64,000 nt of DNA from DASQZT01 sp963728965 (GTDB lineage Bacteria; Acidobacteriota; Terriglobia; Bryobacterales; Bryobacteraceae), in NCBI GenBank assembly GCA_963728965.1, contig CAVSMH010000008.1, forward strand, positions 868,001 to 932,000, written 5' to 3'. The position numbers and the translations under genes were made by a program. The notes beneath the pieces are model-generated. The model was given only the letters and a program-made list of their open reading frames with translations. It searched no databases and was not told where the DNA came from. Shown here piece by piece: positions 53,097-60,902 of the stretch (positions within the stretch are counted from its first letter, which is position 1; the number at the start of each line of letters is the position of its first letter).

Positions 53097-54545
53097 TCAA
53101 CCTACGCTTCCTTCGAGACTCACTCCGAGCAGCTTCTGCGCCTCCACGGCGAACTCCATCGGCAGCTCGCGGAATACTTCCTTGCAGAACCCGTGCACGA
53201 TCATCGAGACCGCATCTTCGCTCGAGAGCCCGCGCTGCCGGCAGTAGAAAATCTGGTCCTCGCCGATTTTCGATGTGGACGCCTCGTGCTCCACCTGCGA
53301 GGAAGTGTTCTTCACTTCCAGATACGGAAACGTGTGCGCGCCGCACTGATCCCCCAGCAACATCGAATCGCACTGCGAGTAATTGCGGGCGCCCGTGGCC
53401 GATTTCAGAATCTTGACTCCGCCGCGGTACGTGTTCTGCCCGTGCCCCGCCGAAATGCCCTTCGACACGATCGTGCTGGTGGTGTTCTTGCCGATGTGGA
53501 TCATCTTTGTTCCGGTATCGGCCTGCTGGTAGTGATTGGTCAGCGCCACCGAGTAGAACTCTCCCACCGAGTTGTCGCCGATCAGCAGACAGCTCGGGTA
53601 CTTCCACGTGATGGCCGAGCCGGTCTCCACCTGCGTCCACGAAATCTTGGAATTGACGCCCCGGCAGGCGCCGCGCTTCGTCACGAAGTTGTAGATCCCG
53701 CCTTTGCCTTCTTTATCGCCCGGGTACCAGTTCTGCACCGTCGAGTACTTCACCTGCGCGTTGTCGAGCGCCACCAGCTCCACCACCGCGGCGTGCAGTT
53801 GGTTCGAATCGCGCATCGGCGCCGTGCAGCCTTCCAGGTAGCTGACGTATGCCCCTTCATCGGCGATGATCAGGGTGCGTTCGAACTGTCCCGTGTCCTT
53901 GGCATTGATCCGGAAGTAAGTCGAAAGCTCCATCGGGCACCGCACACCCTTCGGCACGTAGCAGAACGAGCCGTCGCTGAAGACCGCCGAGTTCAGCGCC
54001 GCGAAGAAGTTGTCTGAAGCGGGCACCACCGAGCCAAGATACTGCCGGACCAGGTCCGGGTGCTCCTGCACCGCTTCCGAGAACGAGCAGAACACAATCC
54101 CCAGGCCCTTGAGCTTCTCTTTGAAAGTCGTGGCCACCGAGACGCTGTCGAACACCGCGTCCACCGCGACGCCAGCCAGCAACTCCCTCTCCTGTAAGGG
54201 GATACCCAGCTTCTCGTAGGTCTTCAGCAGTTCCGGATCGACCTCTTCGAGACTCTTCGGGCCGTCTTTGTTCGACCTCGGCGCAGCGTAATAAATAATG
54301 TTCTGGTAGTCGATCGGCGGATAGTGAACGTTGGCCCAGGTAGGCTCCTTCAGTGTCAGCCAGTGCCGATAAGCCTTGAGCCGCCAATCGGTTAGCCACT
54401 CCGGCTCGTTCTTTTTGGCGGAGATCAGGCGGACTACATCCTCGCTCAAGCCGCGCGGAATCGCGTCAGCCTCGATCTCGGTGACGAACCCCCACTTATA
54501 CTCTTGATTTGCAAAGGTCTCGATGGTGTTGGTCGAATCGCTCAC
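53097..54545 (-). CDS. sufB: SufB, scaffold subunit of the SUF complex
   Basis: The 482-residue product starts with GTG at 54543-54545 and an AGGAG site nine bases before. It has the full SufB form: LSEDVVRLISAKKNEPEWLTDWRLKAYRHWL, the beta-helix (YVSYLEGCTAPMRDSNQLHAAVVELVALDNAQVKYSTVQNWY), KGISAGHGQNTYRGGVKI and the KIGEDQIFYCRQRGLSSEDAVSMIVHGFCKEV end. Two conserved cysteines (GC of EGCTAP and FYCRQRG) are there. It heads the SUF operon. Confidence 0.96.
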   Translation of the reverse strand: MSDSTNTIETFANQEYKWGFVTEIEADAIPRGLSEDVVRLISAKKNEPEWLTDWRLKAYRHWLTLKEPTWANVHYPPIDYQNIIYYAAPRSNKDGPKSLEEVDPELLKTYEKLGIPLQERELLAGVAVDAVFDSVSVATTFKEKLKGLGIVFCSFSEAVQEHPDLVRQYLGSVVPASDNFFAALNSAVFSDGSFCYVPKGVRCPMELSTYFRINAKDTGQFERTLIIADEGAYVSYLEGCTAPMRDSNQLHAAVVELVALDNAQVKYSTVQNWYPGDKEGKGGIYNFVTKRGACRGVNSKISWTQVETGSAITWKYPSCLLIGDNSVGEFYSVALTNHYQQADTGTKMIHIGKNTTSTIVSKGISAGHGQNTYRGGVKILKSATGARNYSQCDSMLLGDQCGAHTFPYLEVKNTSSQVEHEASTSKIGEDQIFYCRQRGLSSEDAVSMIVHGFCKEVFRELPMEFAVEAQKLLGVSLEGSVG

Positions 54546-54578
54546 CGCGTTGCACTCCTAAACTGTTGCGCTGATACC

Positions 54579-54607
54579 ACATTAGCTAATCTATACTTCT
54601 TAGTCAA
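54579..54607 (-). promoter_or_regulatory. promoter of the SUF operon with a palindrome over the -10 box
   Basis: On the minus strand TTGACT (54602-54607) is followed after 17 bases by TAATGT (54579-54584). The perfect palindrome ATTAG-CTAAT at 54581-54590 covers the upper -10 box and spacer. Transcription would start near 54572, about 27 bases before the GTG of sufB. The encoded Rrf2 protein is the likely ligand of the palindrome; the site does not look like the long E. coli IscR type. Confidence 0.6.
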
Positions 54608-54760
54608 GATTGCCTGTTCAATGGATGCGCGAGCGGGCTGAGAGGCTTCAACCCGGGGTCGAAAAGTGATTCGCCAGTCCCGGGGGCAGGGCAGTGACCA
54701 TGCGGACGTGATTCAATAGTATCCGGACGCACCCGGCGGCGGAAAGGGAACACCGAATCG

Positions 54761-55744
54761 ATGTCGGAACCAGTTGCGGATCTCTCCGCGTTGAGCGACC
54801 TTTGCACCCCGTGGTGCATCCACGTGGCAGTCACCCTGAGGATCGCCGAGCATCTCAGCGCCGGCATCGACCGCATCGGTCCGCTCGCCGCTGCGGCCGA
54901 GTGCGACAGCTATGTCCTCCAGCGGCTCCTCCAACACCTGGTCGGCAGGGGCGTCTTTACGGAGCCGGAGCCCGGCCGGTTCGCGCTGAATCAGGCCGCT
55001 CGCAGCCTGCTCGACCCGGCCACCCGCCTGGGGCTCGACCTCAATGGCATCGGCGGCCGCATGGCCTATGCCTGGGGCACCCTGCCGACCTATGTCCGCA
55101 CCGGCAATCCCGGGTATCACGAGGTATTTGGACTGCCATTCTGGGAGGACCTCGACGCCCATCCCGATGTCGCGGCCAGCTTCGATGCGCTCATCGGCCC
55201 GCTCGGACACGGCAGCCCCAATCCCCACTTTGAGATCACCGGCGGCTGGGAGGCCATCCACACGGTGGTTGATGTCGGCGGCGGCACCGGTGCCATGCTC
55301 GCCGAGATTCTCTGCGCGCATTCCCACCTCCGCGGCACGCTGGTCGATCAGCCGAAGACCGTCGCCCGCTCCGCCGAAATTCTCCACTCCGCCGGTGTTG
55401 CCGATCGCGCCGGCGCCGTCGGCCAAAGCTTCTTCGACCTCCTGCCGCCCGGCGCCGATCTGTACCTGCTCCGCGGTGTGCTGAACGACTGGCCCGATCG
55501 GGAGGCGGCGGCCATCCTGAAACGATGCGCCGAAGCGGCACGTCCCCGCGGCCGGGTCGTCGTCCTCAAGAGCGTCGGCGAGGATGGCTCCGGCAGGGGG
55601 CTCACCATCGAAATGGTGCTCCTCGCCGGCAAGCATCGCACGGTCGCCGAATTTCAGGGCCTCGCGCGCTCGGCTGGATTGGAAATCGTCGCCGCCGGGC
55701 GCCAACCCTCTGGCTATTTCGTGGTCGAGTGCCGACCGGACTAG
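54761..55744 (+). CDS. SAM-dependent O-methyltransferase-like protein
   Basis: The 327-residue product has an N-terminal winged-helix dimerisation domain (LQRLLQHLVGRGVFTEPEPGRFALN) and a Rossmann-type methyltransferase domain with motif I VVDVGGGTGAMLAEI, TLVDQPKTV, and DLYLLRGVLNDWPDREAAAIL. This is the acetylserotonin/hydroxyneurosporene methyltransferase class, which adds a methyl to a hydroxyl of small molecules; no substrate can be named. It is divergent from sufB and two bases before the rhodanese gene, and it may belong to a small secondary-metabolism or detox operon. Confidence 0.86.
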   Translation: MSEPVADLSALSDLCTPWCIHVAVTLRIAEHLSAGIDRIGPLAAAAECDSYVLQRLLQHLVGRGVFTEPEPGRFALNQAARSLLDPATRLGLDLNGIGGRMAYAWGTLPTYVRTGNPGYHEVFGLPFWEDLDAHPDVAASFDALIGPLGHGSPNPHFEITGGWEAIHTVVDVGGGTGAMLAEILCAHSHLRGTLVDQPKTVARSAEILHSAGVADRAGAVGQSFFDLLPPGADLYLLRGVLNDWPDREAAAILKRCAEAARPRGRVVVLKSVGEDGSGRGLTIEMVLLAGKHRTVAEFQGLARSAGLEIVAAGRQPSGYFVVECRPD

Positions 55745-55746
55745 CG

Positions 55747-56715
55747 ATGACCATCCGCCGCACGCTCGCCGCGCTCCTCGCCGTTCCGCTTGTCGCCCTC
55801 GCCGGCCCCCACCCGTCCATGCTCGTCTCCACGGATTGGCTCGCGGCTCACGCCGGCGACCAATCCCTGGTGATCCTCCACGTCGGCTCGCCGAAAGATT
55901 ACGCAGAGGGTCATATTCCCGGGGGCCTCCTGGTGACGCTCGGCGATCTTTTGACCACTGGCGAGGGCGGTCTGCGCCTGGAACTGCCGCCGCCCGCCGA
56001 TCTCGAAAGCACCCTGGGGCGGCTCGGCATCACCGGCAGCACGCGCATCGTCGTCTATGCGGGAAACGGGTCCGTGCAATCGGCCATGCGCGTGTGGTTC
56101 ACCCTGGACTACGTCGGGCTCGGCGCCCAGCCGCGCTGCTCGATGGCGGGCTCGCCCGGTGGCGAGCCCAGCGCCGTCCGCTCACCACCGACCGGGCCCG
56201 CGTCCAGCTGGTCCGGTTCGTTGCCCATCCCTCGCCGCAAGCCACCGCCACCGCTGAGTGGGTCCGGAATCATTCTCCACGATCCCGCCGTGCAAGTGCT
56301 CGATGAGCGCCTGCCGGAGTTTTACAGCGGAGCCAATGCCGGCGGCATGCCACGCGCCGGCCACATCCCTTGCGCCCGCAACGTGCCGTTCAACAGCGTC
56401 TTCGCCGATGACGGGACGTTGAAGCCACCCCAGTCCCTGCGCGCGCTCTTCACCCCGGGCCGCGTGCCCTCGGTCACGGTCTCCTACTGCCACATCGGCC
56501 AGCAGGCCACCGTGCTCTACTTCGTGGCGCGCTACCTGGGCCTTCCGGTGCGCCTCTACGACGGCTCGTTTCAGGATTGGAGCCGGCGGGCCGAACTGCC
56601 GCTCCAGACCACGCCCGCCGGAACCACGCCGCTCACCCCGATCGATGCCATCTTCTCCCCTCTTGCCGATCGACAATCGCCCAGATTGGCGGTGCTCGTC
56701 CGCCATCGCGGCTAG
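55747..56715 (+). CDS. exported tandem-rhodanese sulfurtransferase with a scrambled linker and a foreign tail
   Basis: About 322 residues from ATG 55747, with a signal peptide (MTIRRTLAALLAVPLVALA). The first rhodanese domain (STDWLAAHAGDQSLVILHVGSPKDYAEGHIPGG) and the second (VQVLDERLPEFYSGANAGG...AGHIPCARNVPFNS, VSYCHIGQQATVLYFVARYLG with active Cys) are clear. Between 56130 and 56274 the frame is shifted: one base is missing after GLGAQ and one extra T is present before LHDPAV, so some 48 codons are read out of frame. The neighbouring frame holds the natural text AALLDGGLARWRAQRR. The tail IDAIFSPLADRQSP belongs to the N-terminus of a serine hydrolase, so the ORF continues into a gene that was cut by deletion. 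Confidence 0.75.
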   Translation: MTIRRTLAALLAVPLVALAGPHPSMLVSTDWLAAHAGDQSLVILHVGSPKDYAEGHIPGGLLVTLGDLLTTGEGGLRLELPPPADLESTLGRLGITGSTRIVVYAGNGSVQSAMRVWFTLDYVGLGAQPRCSMAGSPGGEPSAVRSPPTGPASSWSGSLPIPRRKPPPPLSGSGIILHDPAVQVLDERLPEFYSGANAGGMPRAGHIPCARNVPFNSVFADDGTLKPPQSLRALFTPGRVPSVTVSYCHIGQQATVLYFVARYLGLPVRLYDGSFQDWSRRAELPLQTTPAGTTPLTPIDAIFSPLADRQSPRLAVLVRHRG

Positions 56716-57214
56716 ACTTCGCTACGACCAGACCCTCACCGAGCTGTTCCCGGAGTTCCCCTCCTACGGCCGGACCAGTACCGTCCGCCACCTCCTCACC
56801 CACACCGCGGGCCTGCCCGACTACGAGGACCTGATGGAAGCCGCCGAACGAGCCGGCAGGCCCATGTGGACCCCCACCCATCAAATTCAGGACCGCGAAG
56901 TTCTGGGCCTGCTCGAGCACCAGACCGCCGGCAAATTTGCACCGGGTGACAACTGGTCCTACCGCAACTCGGCCTACGTGGTGCTCGGATTGATTGTGTC
57001 GAAACGATCCGGCCAGCCCTTCGGCCGCTTCCTGCACGACCGCATCTTCAACCCACTGCACATGAGCGGCACGCTGGTCTATGCCTACGGTGTAAACAAG
57101 GTCCCGAATCGGGCATATGGGCACGCCCGGCGCGCCACCGGCTTCGTCGAGACCGACCAGAGTTCGACGTCCGCCACCCAGGGCGATGGCGGCCTCTATT
57201 CCAATCTGGCCGAT
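56711..57214 (+). pseudogene. beta-lactamase-family serine hydrolase, truncated at both ends
   Basis: The frame starting at RLRYDQTLTELFPEFPSYG carries the usual middle of class C beta-lactamase/PBP4-like hydrolases: HLLTHTAGLPDY, PGDNWSYRNSAYVVLGLIV (the Y-x-N-like motif) and the closing GDGGLYSNLAD. The catalytic SxxK segment and some 60 residues before are absent; the missing start is found in frame at the end of the rhodanese gene (SPLADRQSPRLAVLVRHRG), so an internal deletion with a frame change removed the part between. After NLAD the sequence changes to an unrelated primase-like frame at about 57215, so its C-terminus is gone too. Confidence 0.75.
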
Positions 57215-58047
57215 TCGCATCGATCCAAAAGTGGATCGGCCGTGGAAGCGCGGGGGCTTCCGGCACGAGCAATTACTGGAGTGGGCGCGCGAGAACCGAT
57301 CAAGACTGGTGCACGCGGTAATCGTGTTGGTCAAGGCTTGGTTGGCCGCGAGCCGCCCGGATTATTCGGTGCGGGCTGGGCTCCTAAGAGAAATGGTCCA
57401 GCACCATTGGCGGAATCATACAGAACGCCGGCATCCCAGGGTTTCTGGATTTGTACGTCGCGAGCGACACACCGAAGGCCAGGAGTGGCGCTCGTTTGTC
57501 GAGGCATGGTGGCGAGCTTTTCGATCGGAGCCGAAGAAGGTTGCCGAGCTCAATCAACTGTGTGAGCGCGAGGACCTGATGCTGGTCGTTCGCGGGGACC
57601 GGACAGAAAAATCCCAACACTCGCCGGCACCGCGGCACGGCAATGTACGCGCTCGCGTTGCAGGAAGAAGCCGAGGCGGCGGTAATGTCGGGGCCTTGCC
57701 CGGACCTTTGGGGTCACGGTTCCGACGACTTAAATCCAATTGAGCCAATTGATTGCGATCAGGTGTCGGAACCGTCGGGACCTTCAGCCGGAATCTCCAC
57801 GCAAGAATTCGAAGAATTTGCTGACGCAAAGAAGAATAGTGCGAACGAGAAAGAAGAAGAGACAAAAACCGGGCACCAGGTCCCGACGGTCCCGACGACG
57901 TTTGCAACCTACGACGATTCAAGCACTTCACGTGTCGGAACCGCTGAAGTAAAGGTCCCGACAGACGTCCCGACGCGCACCAACACCCAGCCCGAGCACC
58001 GCGGGCCAGCCATCGACTTGGCAGACATTAGGGAGACGAACCGGTGA
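57215..58047 (+). pseudogene. C-terminal part of a phage/plasmid-type primase-helicase, frameshifted
   Basis: Across three frames the text RIDPKVDRPWKRGGFRHEQLLEWARENRSRL..VKAWLAASRP, then WSSTIGGIIQNAGIPGFL, then EGQEWRSFVEAWWRAF, AELNQLCEREDLMLVVRGDRTEKSQ matches the ends of large DNA primase/polymerase-helicase proteins found in prophages and integrated elements. Frame changes lie near 57380 and 57465 and a TAA interrupts the second segment. The following part to 58047 (VPTVPT and VPTDVPT repeats, low complexity) is the variable tail of such proteins. The N-terminal primase and helicase parts are missing at the 57215 junction. Confidence 0.65.
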
Positions 58048-58078
58048 GATCGCTGTTTGTTTCCACGTCACTCGCGAC

Positions 58079-58417
58079 TTGGTCCACCGAGGAGCCGCAG
58101 CGATTCGCAAGCGACTTCCAGATAGGAGCAAGAAGAAACTGCCACCGGTACATCCGGGTGTAGCCTTGCAGGAGATCACGAACGAAGCAGGGCTGTCCGC
58201 TAATGCGCTTGCCCTCGCTCTGCGGGTCCCCGGAAACCGGATCACCGCCATCCTGAACAGACAGCGCGGCATAACGGCGGAAACCGCGCTCCGATTGGGC
58301 CGCTATTTCGGCACCTCCGCTTAGATGAGCCTCCAGTCCACCTACGAACTGGAAGCGGAGAAGGACGCACCGGCCGACCAGATCGGGCAGGAAGTCATGC
58401 CGCGACCCGCTGCGTAG
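58079..58417 (+). pseudogene. HigA-family antitoxin, stopped by an in-frame TAG
   Basis: The frame KKKLPPVHPGVALQEITNEAGLSANALALAL...ITAILNRQRGITAETALRLGRYFGTSA is a typical HigA/XRE antitoxin. A TAG at 58322-58324 follows; in the same frame the text goes on as MSLQSTYELEAEKDA to 58417, and two codons of the usual PEFW are missing. Thus the protein lost its last third. No toxin gene is next to it, while an intact higBA pair lies at 58.6-59.2 kb on the other strand. Confidence 0.75.
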
Positions 58418-58564
58418 ACCGCGCTAAGCCGTCAGCAGACCTGGGCTCAACTGGAGGGTGGTCAACTCCCGTCGGCCGGCGTTCGACCGCGTCACGCTGA
58501 TGGACGCGCCCGCGACCACGCGCGGGTTGGCCAAGTTTCGTCTCCTTCGATGGTGGCCAGGCGA

Positions 58565-58873
58565 TCAGGCGGCCCGGCGCGGTTTCACCTGACTCTCGAC
58601 AAGCTCGGCTGAGGCATCCAGCGCCACTTCGAGATCGTAGTTGGCCTGCAGATTGATCCAGAACTGAGGGCTCGTGCCGAAATAACGCGCCAAACGCAGG
58701 GCGGTGTCGGCCGAAACGGACCGCCGGCAATGTGCGATGTCGTTGATCCTAGTCACCGGGACATGGAGTTCTATCGCAAGACGATTCGCGCTAAGTCCGA
58801 GAGGCTTCAAGAAGTCCTCGCGCAACGTTTCGCCCGGATGAATCGGTGGGAGCTTTGCAGATTTCTTCGCCAT
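58565..58873 (-). CDS. higA: HigA-type antitoxin
   Basis: The 102-residue product from ATG 58871-58873 has LPPIHPGETLREDFLKPLGLSANRLAIEL, the XRE helix-turn-helix (VPVTRINDIAHCRRSVSADTALRLARYF) and the GTSPQFWINLQANYDLEVA end that is conserved in HigA. It neutralises the HigB toxin upstream; seven bases separate the two genes. It is the intact counterpart of the pseudogene at 58079. Confidence 0.9.
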   Translation of the reverse strand: MAKKSAKLPPIHPGETLREDFLKPLGLSANRLAIELHVPVTRINDIAHCRRSVSADTALRLARYFGTSPQFWINLQANYDLEVALDASAELVESQVKPRRAA

Positions 58874-58880
58874 GGTTTCC

Positions 58881-59159
58881 TCAATGGTAGTCCACGATCT
58901 CGACCGAGTAGGCATCTGGGCTCTTCCACTCGAAGCAGATGCGCCAGCGGTCATTGATCCGGATGCTGTACTGCCCCAAACGGTCGCCAGACAGGGGCTC
59001 GAAATGGTTTCCCGGAATCGCTGCGAGATCTGACAGCGAAGCGACAGCGTTCAGATGATCCAGTTTTCGCTTGGCCACGTTTTCAAAACCGGCGTACTTT
59101 CGCGTCTGTTCGCGCCGGAACAACTTCTCCGTGTCTTTCGACCGGAACGAGCGGATCAC
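58881..59159 (-). CDS. higB: HigB/RelE-type toxin
   Basis: The 92-residue product starts with GTG at 59157-59159 (VIRSFRSKDTEKLFRREQTRK) and matches the HigB family to the end (AKRKLDHLNAVASLSDLAAIPGNHFEPLSGDRLGQYSIRINDRWRICFEW). The family cleaves mRNA in the ribosome. The longer open frame to 59582 is a shadow of the phage-like gene on the other strand. Toxin-first order is usual for higBA. Confidence 0.9.
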   Translation of the reverse strand: MIRSFRSKDTEKLFRREQTRKYAGFENVAKRKLDHLNAVASLSDLAAIPGNHFEPLSGDRLGQYSIRINDRWRICFEWKSPDAYSVEIVDYH

Positions 59160-59204
59160 GTCTCCATGATATACCGCCTCGCATTGAATGGCAAACGGTA
59201 AGGA

Positions 59205-59606
59205 ATGCCTGGAAGCGTCGCAAGTGCCGCACCAGCGTCGGTGCTGCCGCAAAGCCTGTCCAGTGCGTTCGTCCACACGCGCGAGTACCCGGTGATCGAC
59301 AACGAGTACCGGAACGGCGAGTCGCAGCGGTCGGCGCAGGCAGCGAGCAGCCGCAAGAAGTGGAACCTCACCAAGCGCCTGACGCCCGCGCAGTTGCCGG
59401 CGCTTCGGACGTTTTACGATACCCGCAACGGCACCCACGAGCCGTTCTACTTTAACGATCTGAACGAGACGAACCCGAAGTTTTCGTACGACCCGACCGG
59501 TGCGGCGGTGACCGGCAGGTACATCGTTCGGTTTAACGCTGACTGGAGCCGGTTTGTAACTCCCGGCTGGTCGGACGTGCAACTCGAACTAATCGACCTG
59601 GCCTAG
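59205..59606 (+). CDS. putative phage tail-associated protein
   Basis: The 133-residue product has EYPVIDNEYRNGESQRS, KKWNLTKRLTPAQLPALRTFYDTRNG and EPFYFNDL, and ends with an extended beta-rich part. This pattern is that of tail proteins related to DUF2460 in which the user-defined ring segment is short. The ATG has AAGGA almost touching, and the first 20 residues look unrelated, so the true start may have been lost. It starts the small tail-like module to 60.9 kb. Confidence 0.55.
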   Translation: MPGSVASAAPASVLPQSLSSAFVHTREYPVIDNEYRNGESQRSAQAASSRKKWNLTKRLTPAQLPALRTFYDTRNGTHEPFYFNDLNETNPKFSYDPTGAAVTGRYIVRFNADWSRFVTPGWSDVQLELIDLA

Positions 59607-59617
59607 AGGAGAAGTCC

Positions 59618-60009
59618 ATGCCCGGAAAGTCGCAGTCCCACACCGATGCCGTGCTCAACGTCCTGCGCGGCACGGACCTCACCGGAGTCGCGCCGTACGT
59701 CGGGCTGTTTTCCGTGGCGCCCGCGGATGACAATTCCGCGGGCACGGAGCTGGTGGGCGACGGTTACGGCCGGCAGGCCATCACGTTCGGCGCGCCCGTG
59801 ACCGACGCCGGGAACGTCCGGAAGGTGGCCAACACGAACACCAGTTCGGGCCCGCGCTCGCGGACTGGTCGCAGGCGGTGGCGTTCGGCGTCTTCGCTTT
59901 TGTGGCGGGCGCCCTCCTGTACTGGGACGCGTTGCCGACACCCAAGACCGTTCAGCAGGACGACTATGGCCAGTTTGGGGTCGGCACGCTCGTGGTGATG
60001 GAGGACTGA
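59618..60009 (+). pseudogene. phage tail-fibre-like protein, one frameshift
   Basis: The first frame gives LNVLRGTDLTGVAPYVGLFSVAP...TELVGDGYGRQAITFGAPVTDAGNVRKVANTNT. The second frame, entered near 59845, continues FGPALADWSQAVAFGVFAFVAGALLYWDALPTPKTVQQDDYGQF to LVVMED and a TGA at 60007-60009. Joined they match phage proteins that end TPKTVN.GD...GALVV.ED. It is four bases before the next gene. One missing base explains the shift. Confidence 0.7.
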
Positions 60010-60013
60010 GGCG

Positions 60014-60417
60014 ATGGCCGACAACATCAACATCAAGGATTCGTCCAATGCCGTGGTCCCGGTTGCGACCGAGGACATCGGTGGCGGGGTGGAAGTACAA
60101 CGCGTCAAGCTGATGCTTGGCGCTCAGGGGCAGGACGGCGGCGAGGTCAGTGGCCCGAATCCGCTTCCCGTGGAGATTCAAAACACCACGGACACGGACG
60201 CCCCGTGCGGGGAAACCAGGGGCCACTCACGCACGACGCGCGGGAGCAGTCCAATTACGATTCGGTAAATCCGCTCCTCACGAGAGATACGCACCTCGGT
60301 CGTGTTTTGGGCCAGGACCTCCTCGTGAATCCTTCCACCAAGAGGTTGCAGGTCGAACGCGCGCCGGTCGCGGATAGCAGCGTGTTCGTGTTTCACCGTA
60401 CGGACCACTGGCTCTGA
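60014..60417 (+). pseudogene. phage-like structural protein, frameshifted
   Basis: The frame from ATG 60014 (GAGG before it) reads MADNINIKDSSNAVVPVATEDIGGGVEVQRVKLMLGAQGQDGGEVSGPNPLPVEI, typical of short tail or baseplate proteins. From about 60200 another frame continues RGNQGPLTHDAREQSNYDSVNPLLTRDTHLGRVLGQDLLVNPSTKRLQVERAPV to a TGA at 60415-60417. One base difference joins them. The following gene begins with TTG two bases later. Confidence 0.6.
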
Positions 60418-60418
60418 G

Positions 60419-60876
60419 TTGCTGACGTCGGATTCCGGAGTCGTGCAGTTACAGAACGCCCTCGTGGAGCCGACTCCGTGGAACCCCAGGTGGAATTCTT
60501 ATGTGTACGGCGATGCGGTCACATGGAACGGGCAGGTGTACCAGTGCATCGTTCCGACATCTGGAGTGACTCCACCTCCTTATCCGAACAACGCCACCAA
60601 TTGGCAGGTTGATCAGCGCCAGAACAAATCCCTGGTGACCAGCAGTTACGTTTCTCCTCCCGCCGCTGCCAGACTCCGCGTCGAAATCGACCTGGACGCG
60701 TACCAGTACAGGCTGGCGGAATCGTTGTTGGCGGCAAGCAGCAGCAGGAAGTCTCGGATCTGCTGTTTCAGGAGCGCCAATTGTTTCTGATGCAGCAGGG
60801 TGTGGGCCTATACGGGTCCAATTTCGCTATGGGCGCAAGCGGGCTGTCCGCTTACGCCATCGAAAAATTTAGATAA
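60419..60876 (+). pseudogene. phage-associated protein with carbohydrate-binding-like segment, frameshifted
   Basis: The first frame (TTG at 60419) has WNPRWNSYVYGDAVTWNGQVYQCIVPTSGVTPPPYPNNATNWQ, which looks like a CBM5/12-type carbohydrate-binding loop (W-x-G-x-x-Y-x-x-G-D-x-V). Near 60720 a second frame continues IVVGGKQQQEVSDLLFQERQLFLMQQGVGLYGSNFAMGASGLSAYAIEKFR to a TAA at 60874-60876. The end suggests a tail-tip or adhesin. A GGAGAGAGGGAAATG follows and starts a further gene that is cut by the IS3 fragment. Confidence 0.6.
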
Positions 60877-60902
60877 GGAGAGAGGGAAATGCTCGCAGAA
60901 AT

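Noticed and set aside
57890..57990. GTCCCGACG repeats, first thought to be a small tandem array or CRISPR-like
   Set aside because: They encode VPTVPT-type repeats in the low-complexity tail of the primase fragment and have no spacers of constant length. No CRISPR array is seen in the window.
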